Counted from the first letter of the stretch, positions 45,141 through 53,863 are shown. The stretch: 64,000 nt of DNA from VRUE01 sp040508545 (GCA_040508545.1 JBEVMR010000071.1:7768-71767), one strand, 5' to 3'. Notes: generated by a model from the letters alone, not told the origin. Made by a program: numbers and translations.

Positions 45141-45623
45141 ATGGGCAGCACCGATGGAGGCGGGGAGCCGATTACCGAGGAGGGGATCGTCGCCCTGCGC
45201 GAGGAGATCGAGCAGCTCGAAGGGCCTGCGCGGCTCGAGATGGCGGCCCGGATCAAGGTCGCCCGCGAGGAAGGCGACCTCAAGGAGAACGCGGAGTACC
45301 ACATCGCCAAGGAAGACCAGGCGCATCTGGAGACCAAGATCAAGCGCCTGCGCGAGCGCCTGCGCACCGCGGTCGTGGTCGAGGTCGACGGCGACGCCGA
45401 CCGCTTCAGCTTCGGCCGTACGGCCGAGATCCTCGACGAGACGAAAGGCGCGGTCAACACCTGGACCCTGGTCGGCTCGACCGAAGCCGACCTCAGCGCT
45501 GGTCGCCTCTCGGCCGAGTCGCCGATCGGCCAGGCCCTGATGGACGCCGAGCCGGGCAAGCCGGTCAAGGTCGAGACCCCGCGCGGCAGCCGCACCTTCG
45601 TCGTGCAGAAACTGCTCGACTAA
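45141..45623 (+). CDS. greA: Transcription elongation factor GreA family
   Basis: 160 residues: N-terminal coiled coil (ALREEIEQLEGPARLEMAAR) with the acidic tip GDLKENAEYH, and a C-terminal FKBP-like domain (SPIGQALMDAEPGKPVKVET). It stimulates RNA cleavage in backtracked RNA polymerase. Length and motifs are normal. Confidence 0.93.
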   Translation: MGSTDGGGEPITEEGIVALREEIEQLEGPARLEMAARIKVAREEGDLKENAEYHIAKEDQAHLETKIKRLRERLRTAVVVEVDGDADRFSFGRTAEILDETKGAVNTWTLVGSTEADLSAGRLSAESPIGQALMDAEPGKPVKVETPRGSRTFVVQKLLD

Positions 45624-45636
45624 GCGCGGTCTCCAG

Positions 45637-45804
45637 TCAGACCAGCAGCAGAACCCAGACCACCGCTGCCAGCAGCGAGGTGACGATCAGCCGAACTCCC
45701 AGTTCCTGGTTCTGCTGAAGCTGCGATAGGCCGATGATCAGCCCCGCCGGCGGCAGGACCACCGCAATCGCAAACGGCAAGATGGAGGACGCGTTCAAGC
45801 GCAC
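45637..45804 (-). CDS. 55-residue membrane protein
   Basis: From a GTG to TGA. Two membrane segments (LPFAIAVVLPPAGLIIGL and LIVTSLLAAVVWVLLLV) separated by a short polar loop (SQLQQNQELG). Amphiphilic pattern and codon use support translation. Similar small two-helix proteins are common, with no assigned function. It is convergent with greA. Confidence 0.6.
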   Translation of the reverse strand: MRLNASSILPFAIAVVLPPAGLIIGLSQLQQNQELGVRLIVTSLLAAVVWVLLLV

Positions 45805-45826
45805 CGACTCACCCTAGCCGCTCATC

Positions 45827-45854
45827 TTGACAGCGGTCATTGGGTACGTATATG
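45827..45854 (+). promoter_or_regulatory. Sigma-70-type promoter of the secreted-protein gene
   Basis: TTGACA (45827-45832), 16-base spacer, TATATG (45849-45854). This is the closest match to the vegetative consensus seen in the window. It would give a leader of about 110 bases before the ATG at 45969. Confidence 0.6.
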
Positions 45855-45968
45855 TTTACGTCACTTAAATCAGACTCAGCGCGTCTATACGGGCTCCGCG
45901 AGCTGGTCGTGGGACACCAAACGCTAATCGTCCGGCGCGGTGGGACCTAAGATCAAGCAGGGGGAGAT

Positions 45969-46799
45969 ATGAAGTCGAAGCGCCTTACAAGGATGCGCGC
46001 CATAATCGGCGCCACGCTTGCCGCTACTGCACTGGCGGTATCGGCATCGGCGGCCCAAGCAGATACCCCAGCTCCGGGTTATGCCCAGTTCGCTGGTTGC
46101 CCCAGTCCGAAAACCGAAAACCCGGCGATAAGCAGCTGCGTACACGGCACCGTGAAGGGTGGTCACATCCGTTTCGGGAAAAAAGAAGTGCCGATTTCGG
46201 TCCCGATCGGGCTCAGCGGAGGCGTGGATGAAGTTTTCGGAAATTTCTCCGTCAGCGCTAAAGGTGGCCTCGAAGCCGTCAAACAACCGGTTCCCGGCGG
46301 TTTGATCGGCTCGACGAAACTCGATTGGCTGGCCGACAGCCTGAACCTAACTCAGCTGAAGCTCTACGCCGTAGCTGAGCCCGCTGGCATTCCCACTTTG
46401 GGAGTCGCGGATATACGCTTGCCAATCAAAGTGCATCTGATCAATTCGGTGCTTGGCAACAACTGCTACGTCGGATCGTTCGCGAATCCAATCGTTCTCG
46501 ACATGACCACTGGCACGACCAGTCCACCACCACCAAACAAACCGATAACGGGGAAATTCCCCACCGTCGGCGTCAGCCCCCTGGAAGTCCTTTTGCTTTC
46601 CGGTGGAACTTTCGTCGATAACTCATTCGCGGTTCCTAGGGCGAGCGGCTGCGTGTTGAGCCTCTTCCGTGGCGCACTCAAAATCAACATTGACAACCTG
46701 CTCAACTCAATATCCGGACTCCCAGCCCCGGCGGGCACCAACGCGGCGAGCTTCGACATCGACACCGAACTAGTCGATGCGCGCCTCGTCTATCCGTAG
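45969..46799 (+). CDS. Secreted protein of unknown function
   Basis: 276 residues after GGGGGAG. A signal peptide ends near ASAAQA (about residue 31). The mature protein is beta-rich and contains four Cys (AGCPS, SSCVHG, NNCYVG, SGCVLS), probably two disulfides. Codon use is visibly lower in GC than in neighbours (for example gcg ata cga-type codons), suggesting transfer or strong expression bias. A consensus-like promoter precedes it and a 14-bp hairpin follows. I do not recognise the family. Confidence 0.8.
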   Translation: MKSKRLTRMRAIIGATLAATALAVSASAAQADTPAPGYAQFAGCPSPKTENPAISSCVHGTVKGGHIRFGKKEVPISVPIGLSGGVDEVFGNFSVSAKGGLEAVKQPVPGGLIGSTKLDWLADSLNLTQLKLYAVAEPAGIPTLGVADIRLPIKVHLINSVLGNNCYVGSFANPIVLDMTTGTTSPPPPNKPITGKFPTVGVSPLEVLLLSGGTFVDNSFAVPRASGCVLSLFRGALKINIDNLLNSISGLPAPAGTNAASFDIDTELVDARLVYP

Positions 46800-46823
46800 C
46801 GATCTCTGAGTCGAACACGCTCA

Positions 46824-46859
46824 GAACGAGTGCGCGGTGGCAACGCCGCGCACTCGTTC
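46824..46859. terminator. Strong hairpin terminator
   Basis: Perfect 14-bp stem GAACGAGTGCGCGG / CCGCGCACTCGTTC with an 8-base loop, 25 bases after the secreted-protein gene and 86 before the trxB stop. It may serve both convergent genes. Confidence 0.75.
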
Positions 46860-46944
46860 CGAGTCCGTTCGCCGATACCTTGAAGGCCCGTCTTCTCTGG
46901 CCGCCTTCGGCCACGGAAGCGGAGCGCGACTGCGAGAACGCCCT

Positions 46945-47961
46945 CTAAGACCCTGGGGTCGGCGCGATCTCGGTCGGCTCGCCGCCGGGCATCCAGTGAG
47001 CCTCGGGGCTGGGCGGCGTGTCGCGCAGGTACCACTCGGCGTCGAGGGCGCCCATGCAGCCGGTGCCGGCGGCGGTGACCGCCTGGCGATAGGTGCGGTC
47101 GACGACGTCGCCGACGGCGAAGACCCCGGCCAGGTTGGTCTTGGTCGAGCCGGGCCGGGTGCGGATGTAGCCGTCCTCGTCGGTATCGATCTGATCGGCG
47201 ACGACCTCCGAGCGCGGGATGTGGCCGATCGCGATGAACGCCCCTTCCGTGCTGAGGTCCTCGGTCTCCCCCGTCTCGGCATTGCGCAACCGCACGTGGT
47301 CGAGGTTGGCGCCGCCGTCGCCGGCGACGAACTCCTCGGGGATGAAGGGGGTCTTGAACTCGATGTTGGGCTGCTCGGCAGCGCGCTCATGCATGATCTT
47401 CGAGGCGCGGAACTCGTCGCGGCGGTTGACGATCGTCAGCTCGCTGGCGAACTTGGAGACGAAGATCGCGTCCTCCATCGCCGAGTCGCCGCCGCCGATC
47501 ACGATCACCTTCTTGCCCTTGAAGAAGGCACCGTCGCAGACGCCGCAGGTGGACACGCCGCAGCCGCTCAGCTCCATCTCGCCGGGGATGCCGAGCCGGC
47601 GCGGCTCCGCCCCCATCGCCAGGATCACGGTCTTGGCCAGGTGCTCCTCGTCGCCGAGGAAAACCCTGTGCACGCCGCCGTCCTCGCTGAGCTCGACCCG
47701 GTCGACGTCGTCGGTGACGAAGCGGGTGCCGAAACGCTCGGCCTGGGCACGGAACTGGTTCATCATCTCCGGCCCCATGATTCCCTCGGGGTAACCGGGG
47801 TAGTTCTCGACGTCGGTCGTGTTCTGCAGCTGGCCGCCCCACTGAAAGCCCTCGAAGACGAGCGGCTCGAGGTTGGCGCGCGCGGTATAGAGAGCGGCGG
47901 TGTAGCCCGCGGGCCCACCACCGACGATGATCACGTTCTCGATCTTCTTTTGGTCTGCCAT
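46945..47961 (-). CDS. trxB: Thioredoxin-disulfide reductase
   Basis: 338 residues. FAD-binding IVGGGPAGYTAALYTARA, redox centre CGVCDGAFF, NADPH-binding VIGGGDSAMEDAIF and C-terminal VFAVGDVVDRTYRQAVTAAGTG. It passes electrons from NADPH to thioredoxin. The sequence upstream of the ATG is AT-rich (TATAAAAAGTAAAG on the minus strand), unusual here and a likely promoter. Confidence 0.96.
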   Translation of the reverse strand: MADQKKIENVIIVGGGPAGYTAALYTARANLEPLVFEGFQWGGQLQNTTDVENYPGYPEGIMGPEMMNQFRAQAERFGTRFVTDDVDRVELSEDGGVHRVFLGDEEHLAKTVILAMGAEPRRLGIPGEMELSGCGVSTCGVCDGAFFKGKKVIVIGGGDSAMEDAIFVSKFASELTIVNRRDEFRASKIMHERAAEQPNIEFKTPFIPEEFVAGDGGANLDHVRLRNAETGETEDLSTEGAFIAIGHIPRSEVVADQIDTDEDGYIRTRPGSTKTNLAGVFAVGDVVDRTYRQAVTAAGTGCMGALDAEWYLRDTPPSPEAHWMPGGEPTEIAPTPGS

Positions 47962-48019
47962 ATCTGCCGCCGGAAGTCTAATACTTTACTTTTTATAGTA
48001 ACCCCTAGGGCAACCCTTG

Positions 48020-49144
48020 TCACTCGGCCGCCGCGGGTTCCAGCTCCCTCTCCGGCGCCCTTCCGCGATCGATCGGGAGCCCCTCTGTTTCCCAGTGGTG
48101 CACCCTCGTGCGCAGCTGGAAGAAGGCGACGACGCCGAACGGGATCGGCAGCCAGAAGGCGACCAAGCGGTAGATCAGGATCGCCGGGAATACCGTCCCC
48201 TCGGGGATGCCGAAGAGGACGAAGGCGCCGATCATCCCCGCGTCGACCGCCCCCACTCCGGCCGGCGCCAGCGGGAAGAGGTTGCCGACCATGCCGAGGA
48301 AGAAGCCCTGGACGACGACCGCGAGCGGCACGTGCACGCCGAACGCCTTGAACGAAGCCCAGAGGATGCCGATGTTGGTCGCCCAGTAGCCGACGGCGCC
48401 GATCACCGCCAGCCCACCCCGGCCGGGGTGGATCAGCAGCCGGAAGCCGAACCTGACCCCCTCGCCCACCGTCTCCATCACCTTGGCCACTTTGTCGGCG
48501 ACTGCCCTGGCGCGCGGGCGGTGCACGTGCGAGGTGAGCCGTTCGCGCAGGTCGGCTGGAATCAGAGCGGCGAGCACGCCGAAGATCAGGACCAGGCCCG
48601 AGACCGCGGCCGGGACGATCGTCAGCTCGACCGATGCCTTGCCGGGCATGACGCCAGTGCGAAGCAATACCCCGAAGACGATCAGCGCCAGCGGGTAGAA
48701 GACGTACTGGAGGGTGAGGAAGGCGACCATCCGCCGCGCCACCTCGTGGCGGACCATCCCCGCCCGGCGCAGCGCCCAGTAGGTGAGGGCGATGCCGCCG
48801 GCGCCGCCGGCCGAGAAGAGGCGCGTCGCCGCCACGCCGGCGAGGTTGATGTCGTAGGTCTCGCGCCAGCTGAGCCGCAGCACGTCACCGCCGACGACCG
48901 CCTTGAAGAGCGCGATGTAGGTGGCTATCGCCGCAAGCTCGAAGCCGATCGCGACGACGATCCAGATCGCCTCCGCTTCGCTGAGCTTGCTCATCGCGTC
49001 GCCGAGGCCGACCAGCTTCGGGAAGAGGAAGTAGATCCCGATCAGCAAGAGGAGGACGACGAGCAGCGTCTGCGCTACCCGCCGCCGCGTGAAAAGCGGC
49101 AGCTCGAAGCCGCCGTTTTCGCTCACCGGCTGCTCGGGAGACAC
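48020..49144 (-). CDS. Lysylphosphatidylglycerol synthase TM-region / UPF0104 family membrane protein
   Basis: 374 residues with about eight membrane helices and no acyltransferase domain. Family features include NLAGVAATRLFSAGGAGGIAL and FPLAPAGVGAVDAGMIGAF, both typical of the MprF flippase-like/AglD region. It may flip or handle a lipid. It follows the PAP2-type gene by ten bases on the same strand, so a lipid-related pair is likely. Confidence 0.88.
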   Translation of the reverse strand: MSPEQPVSENGGFELPLFTRRRVAQTLLVVLLLLIGIYFLFPKLVGLGDAMSKLSEAEAIWIVVAIGFELAAIATYIALFKAVVGGDVLRLSWRETYDINLAGVAATRLFSAGGAGGIALTYWALRRAGMVRHEVARRMVAFLTLQYVFYPLALIVFGVLLRTGVMPGKASVELTIVPAAVSGLVLIFGVLAALIPADLRERLTSHVHRPRARAVADKVAKVMETVGEGVRFGFRLLIHPGRGGLAVIGAVGYWATNIGILWASFKAFGVHVPLAVVVQGFFLGMVGNLFPLAPAGVGAVDAGMIGAFVLFGIPEGTVFPAILIYRLVAFWLPIPFGVVAFFQLRTRVHHWETEGLPIDRGRAPERELEPAAAE

Positions 49145-49154
49145 GCCAAGGAAG

Positions 49155-50099
49155 CTACCCGTTCGCCAGGCGCTCCAGACCTTGCAGGCGTCGATTCACC
49201 GCCAGGACCGCCGGCTCGGCCAGCGACTCGCCCCGCTGCGCGGCGGCGACCAGCGCCGCCCCGGCGGCGAGGTCGGTGACGTAGTGCTCGCCCAGGTAGA
49301 CGAGACCGAAGCCGAGGGTGAGGGCGTAGCCCCAGCCGGCGGCGCCGGCCGTGCGCCCCGTTTCGGTCAGCGATATCGCCGCCGACACCGAGGTCGCGAA
49401 GTGCAGCGAGGGCATCGCCGCCCAGGGGTTGCCGCCGAGCGCCTTGTACATCGCCGGCCAGGCGGATTTCCAGGTCTCCTTGCCGACCTCTTCCATGATC
49501 CGCCGCACCTCTTCCTCGCCGGTGTGACCCTGCTCGGAGGCCCACCAGGGCGGCGCGGTCGGGGCGGCGAAGTAGACCGCGCAGCCGCCGTCGAAGACCG
49601 CTGCCAGCCGCCGGGCGGCGCTTGGGAAGCGATCCGGGTGGCGCAACAGGATGAAGAGGAGCGCCGCGTAGGGCTCGATGAACCAGAGCCAGTGCACCCA
49701 GGTGAGGAAGCGGTTGAGCGTCCCGGCCCCGCGCCATCGGGCGAGCGCCCGCTGCAGGCGCACGTTGGGCAGCTGGCCGAGGCCGATCGCCCGGTCGGCG
49801 GCGATCGGGTAGCGGATCCGCAGCCGGGCACGGAGGCGGTCCGGGTCGTCGTAGGGCAGCTCGTGGACCATCGTGAAGGCCCACATCTGCAGCGCGTACA
49901 TCGCCACGTCGCGCTTGCGCGAACGGGGGTAGAGAACGGCGAGGCCGAGTGGCCCAGCCGCGCAAGCGGCGACGGTCACCGGAGCGGGGATCCGAGCCCG
50001 GCGGCGCAGCAGTGGCACGGCGACCGCCGCTCCGATCGCCGCCGCCGCCCCAGCCCGCACCGCCTTCCTTGACGCGGGAGATGGTCGGCTCTTCTTCAT
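49155..50099 (-). CDS. PAP2-superfamily membrane phosphatase / inositolphosphotransferase-like
   Basis: 314 residues from the ATG at 50099. Several membrane helices; the motifs AMPSLHFATSV and GEHYVTDLAAG match the second and third PAP2 signatures, as in the inositol-phosphoceramide-synthase-like subgroup. It should cleave or transfer phosphate on a lipid at the outer face of the membrane. It is divergent from the COX2-like gene, 29 bases away. Confidence 0.85.
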   Translation of the reverse strand: MKKSRPSPASRKAVRAGAAAAIGAAVAVPLLRRRARIPAPVTVAACAAGPLGLAVLYPRSRKRDVAMYALQMWAFTMVHELPYDDPDRLRARLRIRYPIAADRAIGLGQLPNVRLQRALARWRGAGTLNRFLTWVHWLWFIEPYAALLFILLRHPDRFPSAARRLAAVFDGGCAVYFAAPTAPPWWASEQGHTGEEEVRRIMEEVGKETWKSAWPAMYKALGGNPWAAMPSLHFATSVSAAISLTETGRTAGAAGWGYALTLGFGLVYLGEHYVTDLAAGAALVAAAQRGESLAEPAVLAVNRRLQGLERLANG

Positions 50100-50128
50100 C
50101 GGGCCGGCGAGTATAGGATGGCCGCGCT

Positions 50129-50833
50129 TTGACCCCCCACAGTCCTGGCACTGACCAGATCGACACCCTGTTCTGGATTGGCTTCGTCGCCGCGACGATC
50201 CTCGTCGTCGCGATCGTCGGCGGTTTGCTCTACGCCCTGCGTCGCTACCGGGCCGAGCGCGGCGCCGAGCCACGCCAAATCACTGGCGGCCGCACCATCC
50301 AGCTGCGCGTCGGCGGCGCCCTCGCGGTCTTCGCCGTCGGGATCTTCGTGCTCAGCATCGTCTACACCGACAAAGCCCGCGAGACGCCGGCAAACGGCGA
50401 GGCCAGCGGCCCGCTGAAGCTCTCGAGCTCGGAGTCGCTGAAGATCACGACCACCGGGCAGCAGTGGCTGTGGCGCTACGACTACCCGAACGAAGCCTTC
50501 TCCTATTACAAGCTCGTCGTCCCGGTCGACACCGCGGTCGAACTGGACCTGGTCTCGACCGACGTCGTCCATACCTGGGACGTCCCCGACCTGGCCGGCA
50601 AGCACGACGCCGTGCCCGGCAAGACCAACCACGTCATCTTCCGCGCCGACGAGGAGGGGACCTACCGCGGCCAGGCGGCGACCATGTCCGGCCAGGCCTA
50701 CGCGGCGATGCGAACCGAGGTCGAAGTGGTCTCGCCCGAGGAGTACCAGGCCTTCGTCGAGGGCGCCAAGAAAGACATCCAGGCGGCGCAGGACCGCGTC
50801 GTCGGCCTGATCGAAAACGGGGAAACGCCATGA
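50129..50833 (+). CDS. Cytochrome c oxidase subunit II-like protein lacking the CuA site
   Basis: 234 residues. Two N-terminal membrane helices (about 13-37 and 61-80) and a cupredoxin domain. Compared with the canonical COX2 at 62459-63250 (CTELCGFGHSAM), the CuA loop reads AATMSGQAYAAM: Cys to Ala183, Cys to Ser187, His to Tyr191; only His148 (VVHTW) and Met194 remain. It cannot hold a normal CuA centre. Quinol oxidases also lack CuA, but subunit I here has lost its metals too. The frame is open and coupled by ATGA to the COX1-like gene. Confidence 0.9.
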   Translation: MTPHSPGTDQIDTLFWIGFVAATILVVAIVGGLLYALRRYRAERGAEPRQITGGRTIQLRVGGALAVFAVGIFVLSIVYTDKARETPANGEASGPLKLSSSESLKITTTGQQWLWRYDYPNEAFSYYKLVVPVDTAVELDLVSTDVVHTWDVPDLAGKHDAVPGKTNHVIFRADEEGTYRGQAATMSGQAYAAMRTEVEVVSPEEYQAFVEGAKKDIQAAQDRVVGLIENGETP

Positions 50834-52512
50834 GCCCGAGCCAACGTCCCGAGCTGGTCGCCGACGGCTTCCCGCCGCGCCGCCCGCGCTGGGTCGAGAT
50901 CGTGACCAGCGCCGATCACAAGGACCTCGGCCGGGTCCTGATCACCAGCGCCCTCGGCTTCCTCTTCATCGCCCTGGTCGAGCTGCTGCTGATGAGATTG
51001 CAGCTGGCGATTCCCGAGAACACCTTCCTCGACCCGGTCACCTTCAACCGGATGCTCTCGCTCTACGGCGCCACCGCGATCTTCTTCGTCGCCGTGCCGC
51101 TCGCGCTCGGCTTCTTCTACTACGTAGCGCCGCTGCAGATCGGCGCCCGCGGAACCGCCCTGCCGCGGCTCGGCCAGATCGGCGTCTGGCTCTTCGTCGC
51201 CGGCGCCACTGTCCTCTACACCGGCTTCCTCTTCACTCCCAGCGAGGCCGGGGTCAACCCGCTGCCGCCGCTCTCAGGGCTCGCCTTCCTCGCCAACAAC
51301 GGCGTCGACGCCTGGGCCGCCGCGACCGGCCTGGCGACGCTCGGGTTCGTCCTGATCGCCGTCGACCTCGTCGCCACGCTGCGCCGCCTGCGCGCACCCG
51401 GGATGGCCTGGCGGCGGCTGCCGGTCTTCTCCTGGGCAGCGGCGATCTCCTCATGGCTGCTGCTGGTGATCGGCCCGGTGATGCTGGCGGCGATCACGAT
51501 GCTGCTGATCGACCGCAACTTCGAAGGGATCTTCTTCGCCGGCGACGCCGGCGGCTCGCCGCTGCTCTGGCAGCACCTGAGCTGGATCTTCTACACGGGC
51601 GCCTACATGCTGACGCTGATCTTCGCCCTCGGCGCGATCGCCGAGATCGTCCCGGCGCTCGCCCGCAAGCCGCTCTTCAACCGCGGCGCGGTGATCGGCT
51701 CGCTGGTCGCGATCGCCGTGATCGGCACGCTCGCCTGGATGCAGAACATGCTGACGGCGCCGATCGGGATCGGCTGGATGTACTTCGCGATGGCGATGTC
51801 GCTGGCGCTGATCGTTCCCTTCGGCCTGATCTTCTTCAACCTGATCGCGACCCTCGCCGGGGGCACGGTGCAGATGCGCGCGCCGCTGCTCTTCGCCGCC
51901 GGCGCGATCGTGACCATCTCGATCGGCCTCGCGGCCGAGATCGAGCACTCGATGGTCGCCGTCGGCTGGCGCCTGCAGCACACGACCGACAGCACCGCGG
52001 CGACCCACTTCGCCCTGCTCGGAGGCGCTGTCTTCGGCGGCTTCGCCGCCCTGCACTGGTGGTTCCCGAAGATGACCGGCCACACGATGGGCGAGTCACT
52101 GGCCCGTTTCAGCTTCTGGACGATGCTGCTCGGCACCCTGCTCGCCTTCGTGCCGCTGGCGCTCGCCGGGACCTTTGACGGGCAGGTGATCGATGCCTAC
52201 AAGTTCTTCGGCGGCACCGGCGTCAGCACGTACAACCTGATCGCCACGATCGGCGCCTTCATCCTCGCCGCCGGCATCCTCATGACCCTGGTCAACGCGA
52301 TCGTCAGCCGCGAGGGCGGCGTCCCCGCCGGCCATGACGCCTGGGGCGGCGACTCGCTCGAGTGGTTCGCCCTCTCGCCCCCGGAGCCGCACAACTTCGA
52401 CCTGCTGCCCGACGTGCGCAGCCCGAGGCCGATGCGCGACATCCGCGAGGCGATCGCCCACCGCAGCGCCCGCGCCGAGCAACCGGCCCGCGAGACGCAG
52501 CCGGTAGCCTGA
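50830..52512 (+). CDS. Cytochrome c oxidase subunit I-like protein lacking nearly all heme/CuB ligands
   Basis: 560 residues with about 12 membrane helices that align end to end with the canonical COX1 at 60533-62437 (shared PLQIGA, RAPGM.W, WQH..W, ARKP.F, HF.L.GG.VF, WFPKMTG). Replacements: helix II heme a His to Tyr79; HPAVY His to Thr256 and Tyr to Met260; the HH pair to Gln305-Asn306; heme a3 His to Ala391. Only the last heme a His (His393) remains. It therefore cannot be a normal oxidase. No stop or frameshift is seen, and codon use is normal. ctaB follows five bases later. A structural, sensory or assembly role is possible. Confidence 0.92.
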   Translation: MSPSQRPELVADGFPPRRPRWVEIVTSADHKDLGRVLITSALGFLFIALVELLLMRLQLAIPENTFLDPVTFNRMLSLYGATAIFFVAVPLALGFFYYVAPLQIGARGTALPRLGQIGVWLFVAGATVLYTGFLFTPSEAGVNPLPPLSGLAFLANNGVDAWAAATGLATLGFVLIAVDLVATLRRLRAPGMAWRRLPVFSWAAAISSWLLLVIGPVMLAAITMLLIDRNFEGIFFAGDAGGSPLLWQHLSWIFYTGAYMLTLIFALGAIAEIVPALARKPLFNRGAVIGSLVAIAVIGTLAWMQNMLTAPIGIGWMYFAMAMSLALIVPFGLIFFNLIATLAGGTVQMRAPLLFAAGAIVTISIGLAAEIEHSMVAVGWRLQHTTDSTAATHFALLGGAVFGGFAALHWWFPKMTGHTMGESLARFSFWTMLLGTLLAFVPLALAGTFDGQVIDAYKFFGGTGVSTYNLIATIGAFILAAGILMTLVNAIVSREGGVPAGHDAWGGDSLEWFALSPPEPHNFDLLPDVRSPRPMRDIREAIAHRSARAEQPARETQPVA

Positions 52513-52517
52513 CCGGC

Positions 52518-53414
52518 ATGAGCGGCGCTCAGACGGCTGCCATCCCGCAGCATCCCGCGGCGCCTTCGCTGCTGCGTGACTTCGTCACCCTGACCAAGCC
52601 GAAGGTGCAGTCGCTACTGCTGCTGACGACGGTGACGACGATGTACGTGGCCGGCGATCCCTCGATCGGGCTGGTCTTCCTCACCTGCCTCGGCGGCGCC
52701 CTCTCGGCGGGCGGCGCCGGCGCGATCAATCACGCGATCGACCGCGACATCGACCAAACGATGGCCCGCACCGCGAGCCGGCCCGTGGCGAGCGGGCGGA
52801 TCTCGCCGGCGACCGCGATCGGCTTCGGCGCCCTGCTGGGCGCTTGCTCGTTCGTGCTGCTCTCGCTGACGGTCAACCCGCTGGCGGCGGCGCTCTCGCT
52901 CTCCGGCCTCTTCGGCTACGTCTTCGTCTACACGCTCTGGCTCAAGCGCAGGACGCCGCAGAACATCGTCATCGGCGGCGCTGCCGGCGCCGTGCCGCCG
53001 CTGGTCGCCTGGGCCGCGGTGACCGGCGGGCTCAGCGGCACCGCCCTCTTCCTCTTCGCGATCGTCTTCTTCTGGACCCCGCCCCACTTCTGGGCGCTCT
53101 CGCTGCTGATGAAGGACGAGTACGCAAAGGCGGGGATACCGATGCTGCCGGTCGTCCGCGGCGAGGACGAGACGCGCCGCCAGATCCTCCTCTACACGAT
53201 CCTGCTCTACGCGGTGACCCAGCTGCCCTTCTGCGCCGGCGGCTTCGGGCTCGAGTACCTGGTCGCCTCGATGACGCTTGGGGCCGGCTTCATGTACTGC
53301 GCCGTGCGCCTGCTGCGCAGCGCCGACCGCCGCTGGGCCCTGCGCACCTATCTCTTCTCGCTCGCCTACCTCGCCCTGCTCTTCATCGCGATGCCGCTCG
53401 ACCAGCTGGTCTAG
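52518..53414 (+). CDS. ctaB: Protoheme IX farnesyltransferase (heme O synthase)
   Basis: 298 residues from the ATG at 52518. UbiA-type prenyltransferase with the two Asp-rich sites (NHAIDRDIDQTMART and the downstream KDEYAKAGIPMLPVV region) and about eight helices. It attaches a farnesyl chain to heme B, the first step to heme A needed by the canonical oxidase in this window. It lies in the operon of the metal-free COX-like subunits. Confidence 0.95.
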   Translation: MSGAQTAAIPQHPAAPSLLRDFVTLTKPKVQSLLLLTTVTTMYVAGDPSIGLVFLTCLGGALSAGGAGAINHAIDRDIDQTMARTASRPVASGRISPATAIGFGALLGACSFVLLSLTVNPLAAALSLSGLFGYVFVYTLWLKRRTPQNIVIGGAAGAVPPLVAWAAVTGGLSGTALFLFAIVFFWTPPHFWALSLLMKDEYAKAGIPMLPVVRGEDETRRQILLYTILLYAVTQLPFCAGGFGLEYLVASMTLGAGFMYCAVRLLRSADRRWALRTYLFSLAYLALLFIAMPLDQLV

Positions 53415-53459
53415 AGCTCTGAGCAGCTCGCGCCCTGCCTGCCTGATAGAAATCCGCCC

Positions 53460-53573
53460 GTGGATCGCGAGACCGCCAGAAGAGACATGACCGCGGGCCT
53501 GGTCGCCGGCGGCATCGCCGCCGCCGTCTTCGCCCTCTGCTTCGTCGCGGCGATGCTCTACATCGCCTCATGA
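53460..53573 (+). CDS. 37-residue single-helix membrane protein in the oxidase-like operon
   Basis: From a GTG to TGA; its stop overlaps the next ATG (ATGA). A short charged N-terminus (VDRETARRDM) is followed by one membrane helix (GGIAAAVFALCFVAAMLYI). Small single-helix subunits are common in terminal oxidases, so it may be a minor subunit of the COX-like complex. It is missed by ORF finders with a 60-residue cutoff. Confidence 0.6.
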   Translation: MDRETARRDMTAGLVAGGIAAAVFALCFVAAMLYIAS

Positions 53574-53863
53574 GCCCGGAGCACCGCGACATCCCCGAGC
53601 CCGGCGAGCTGGTCCACCCGCCCCGCGCCTCCTGGGCGCCCCTCGTCTTCGCTTTCGCCGCTGCCCTGGCCCTGTGCGGCGTCTTCATCGAGTTCATGGT
53701 CCCCGGCTGGATCTACTCGATCATCGGCGGCATCGTCCTGATCTTCGCCCTGCGCAGCATGATCCGCAGCGCGACCGGCAGCTACTTCCGACTGCCGCGC
53801 AAGCAAAAGGTGCGCGGCGCGGTGCTGCCGGTCGAGACGATCAGCCCGCCCCAGACTGACTGA
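53570..53863 (+). CDS. Cytochrome c oxidase subunit IV-like membrane protein
   Basis: 97 residues: a Pro-rich start (SPEHRDIPEPGEL), two membrane helices (WAPLVFAFAAALALCGVFIEF and WIYSIIGGIVLIFALRSM) and a basic C-terminus. The layout fits actinobacterial subunit IV (CtaF-like). It is coupled to the 37-residue protein and closes the oxidase-like operon. Confidence 0.7.
   Translation: MSPEHRDIPEPGELVHPPRASWAPLVFAFAAALALCGVFIEFMVPGWIYSIIGGIVLIFALRSMIRSATGSYFRLPRKQKVRGAVLPVETISPPQTD

Noticed and set aside
50129..52512. Calling the second oxidase pair a quinol oxidase because CuA is missing
   Set aside because: Quinol oxidases keep all heme and CuB ligands in subunit I, whereas this subunit I has lost five of six histidines.
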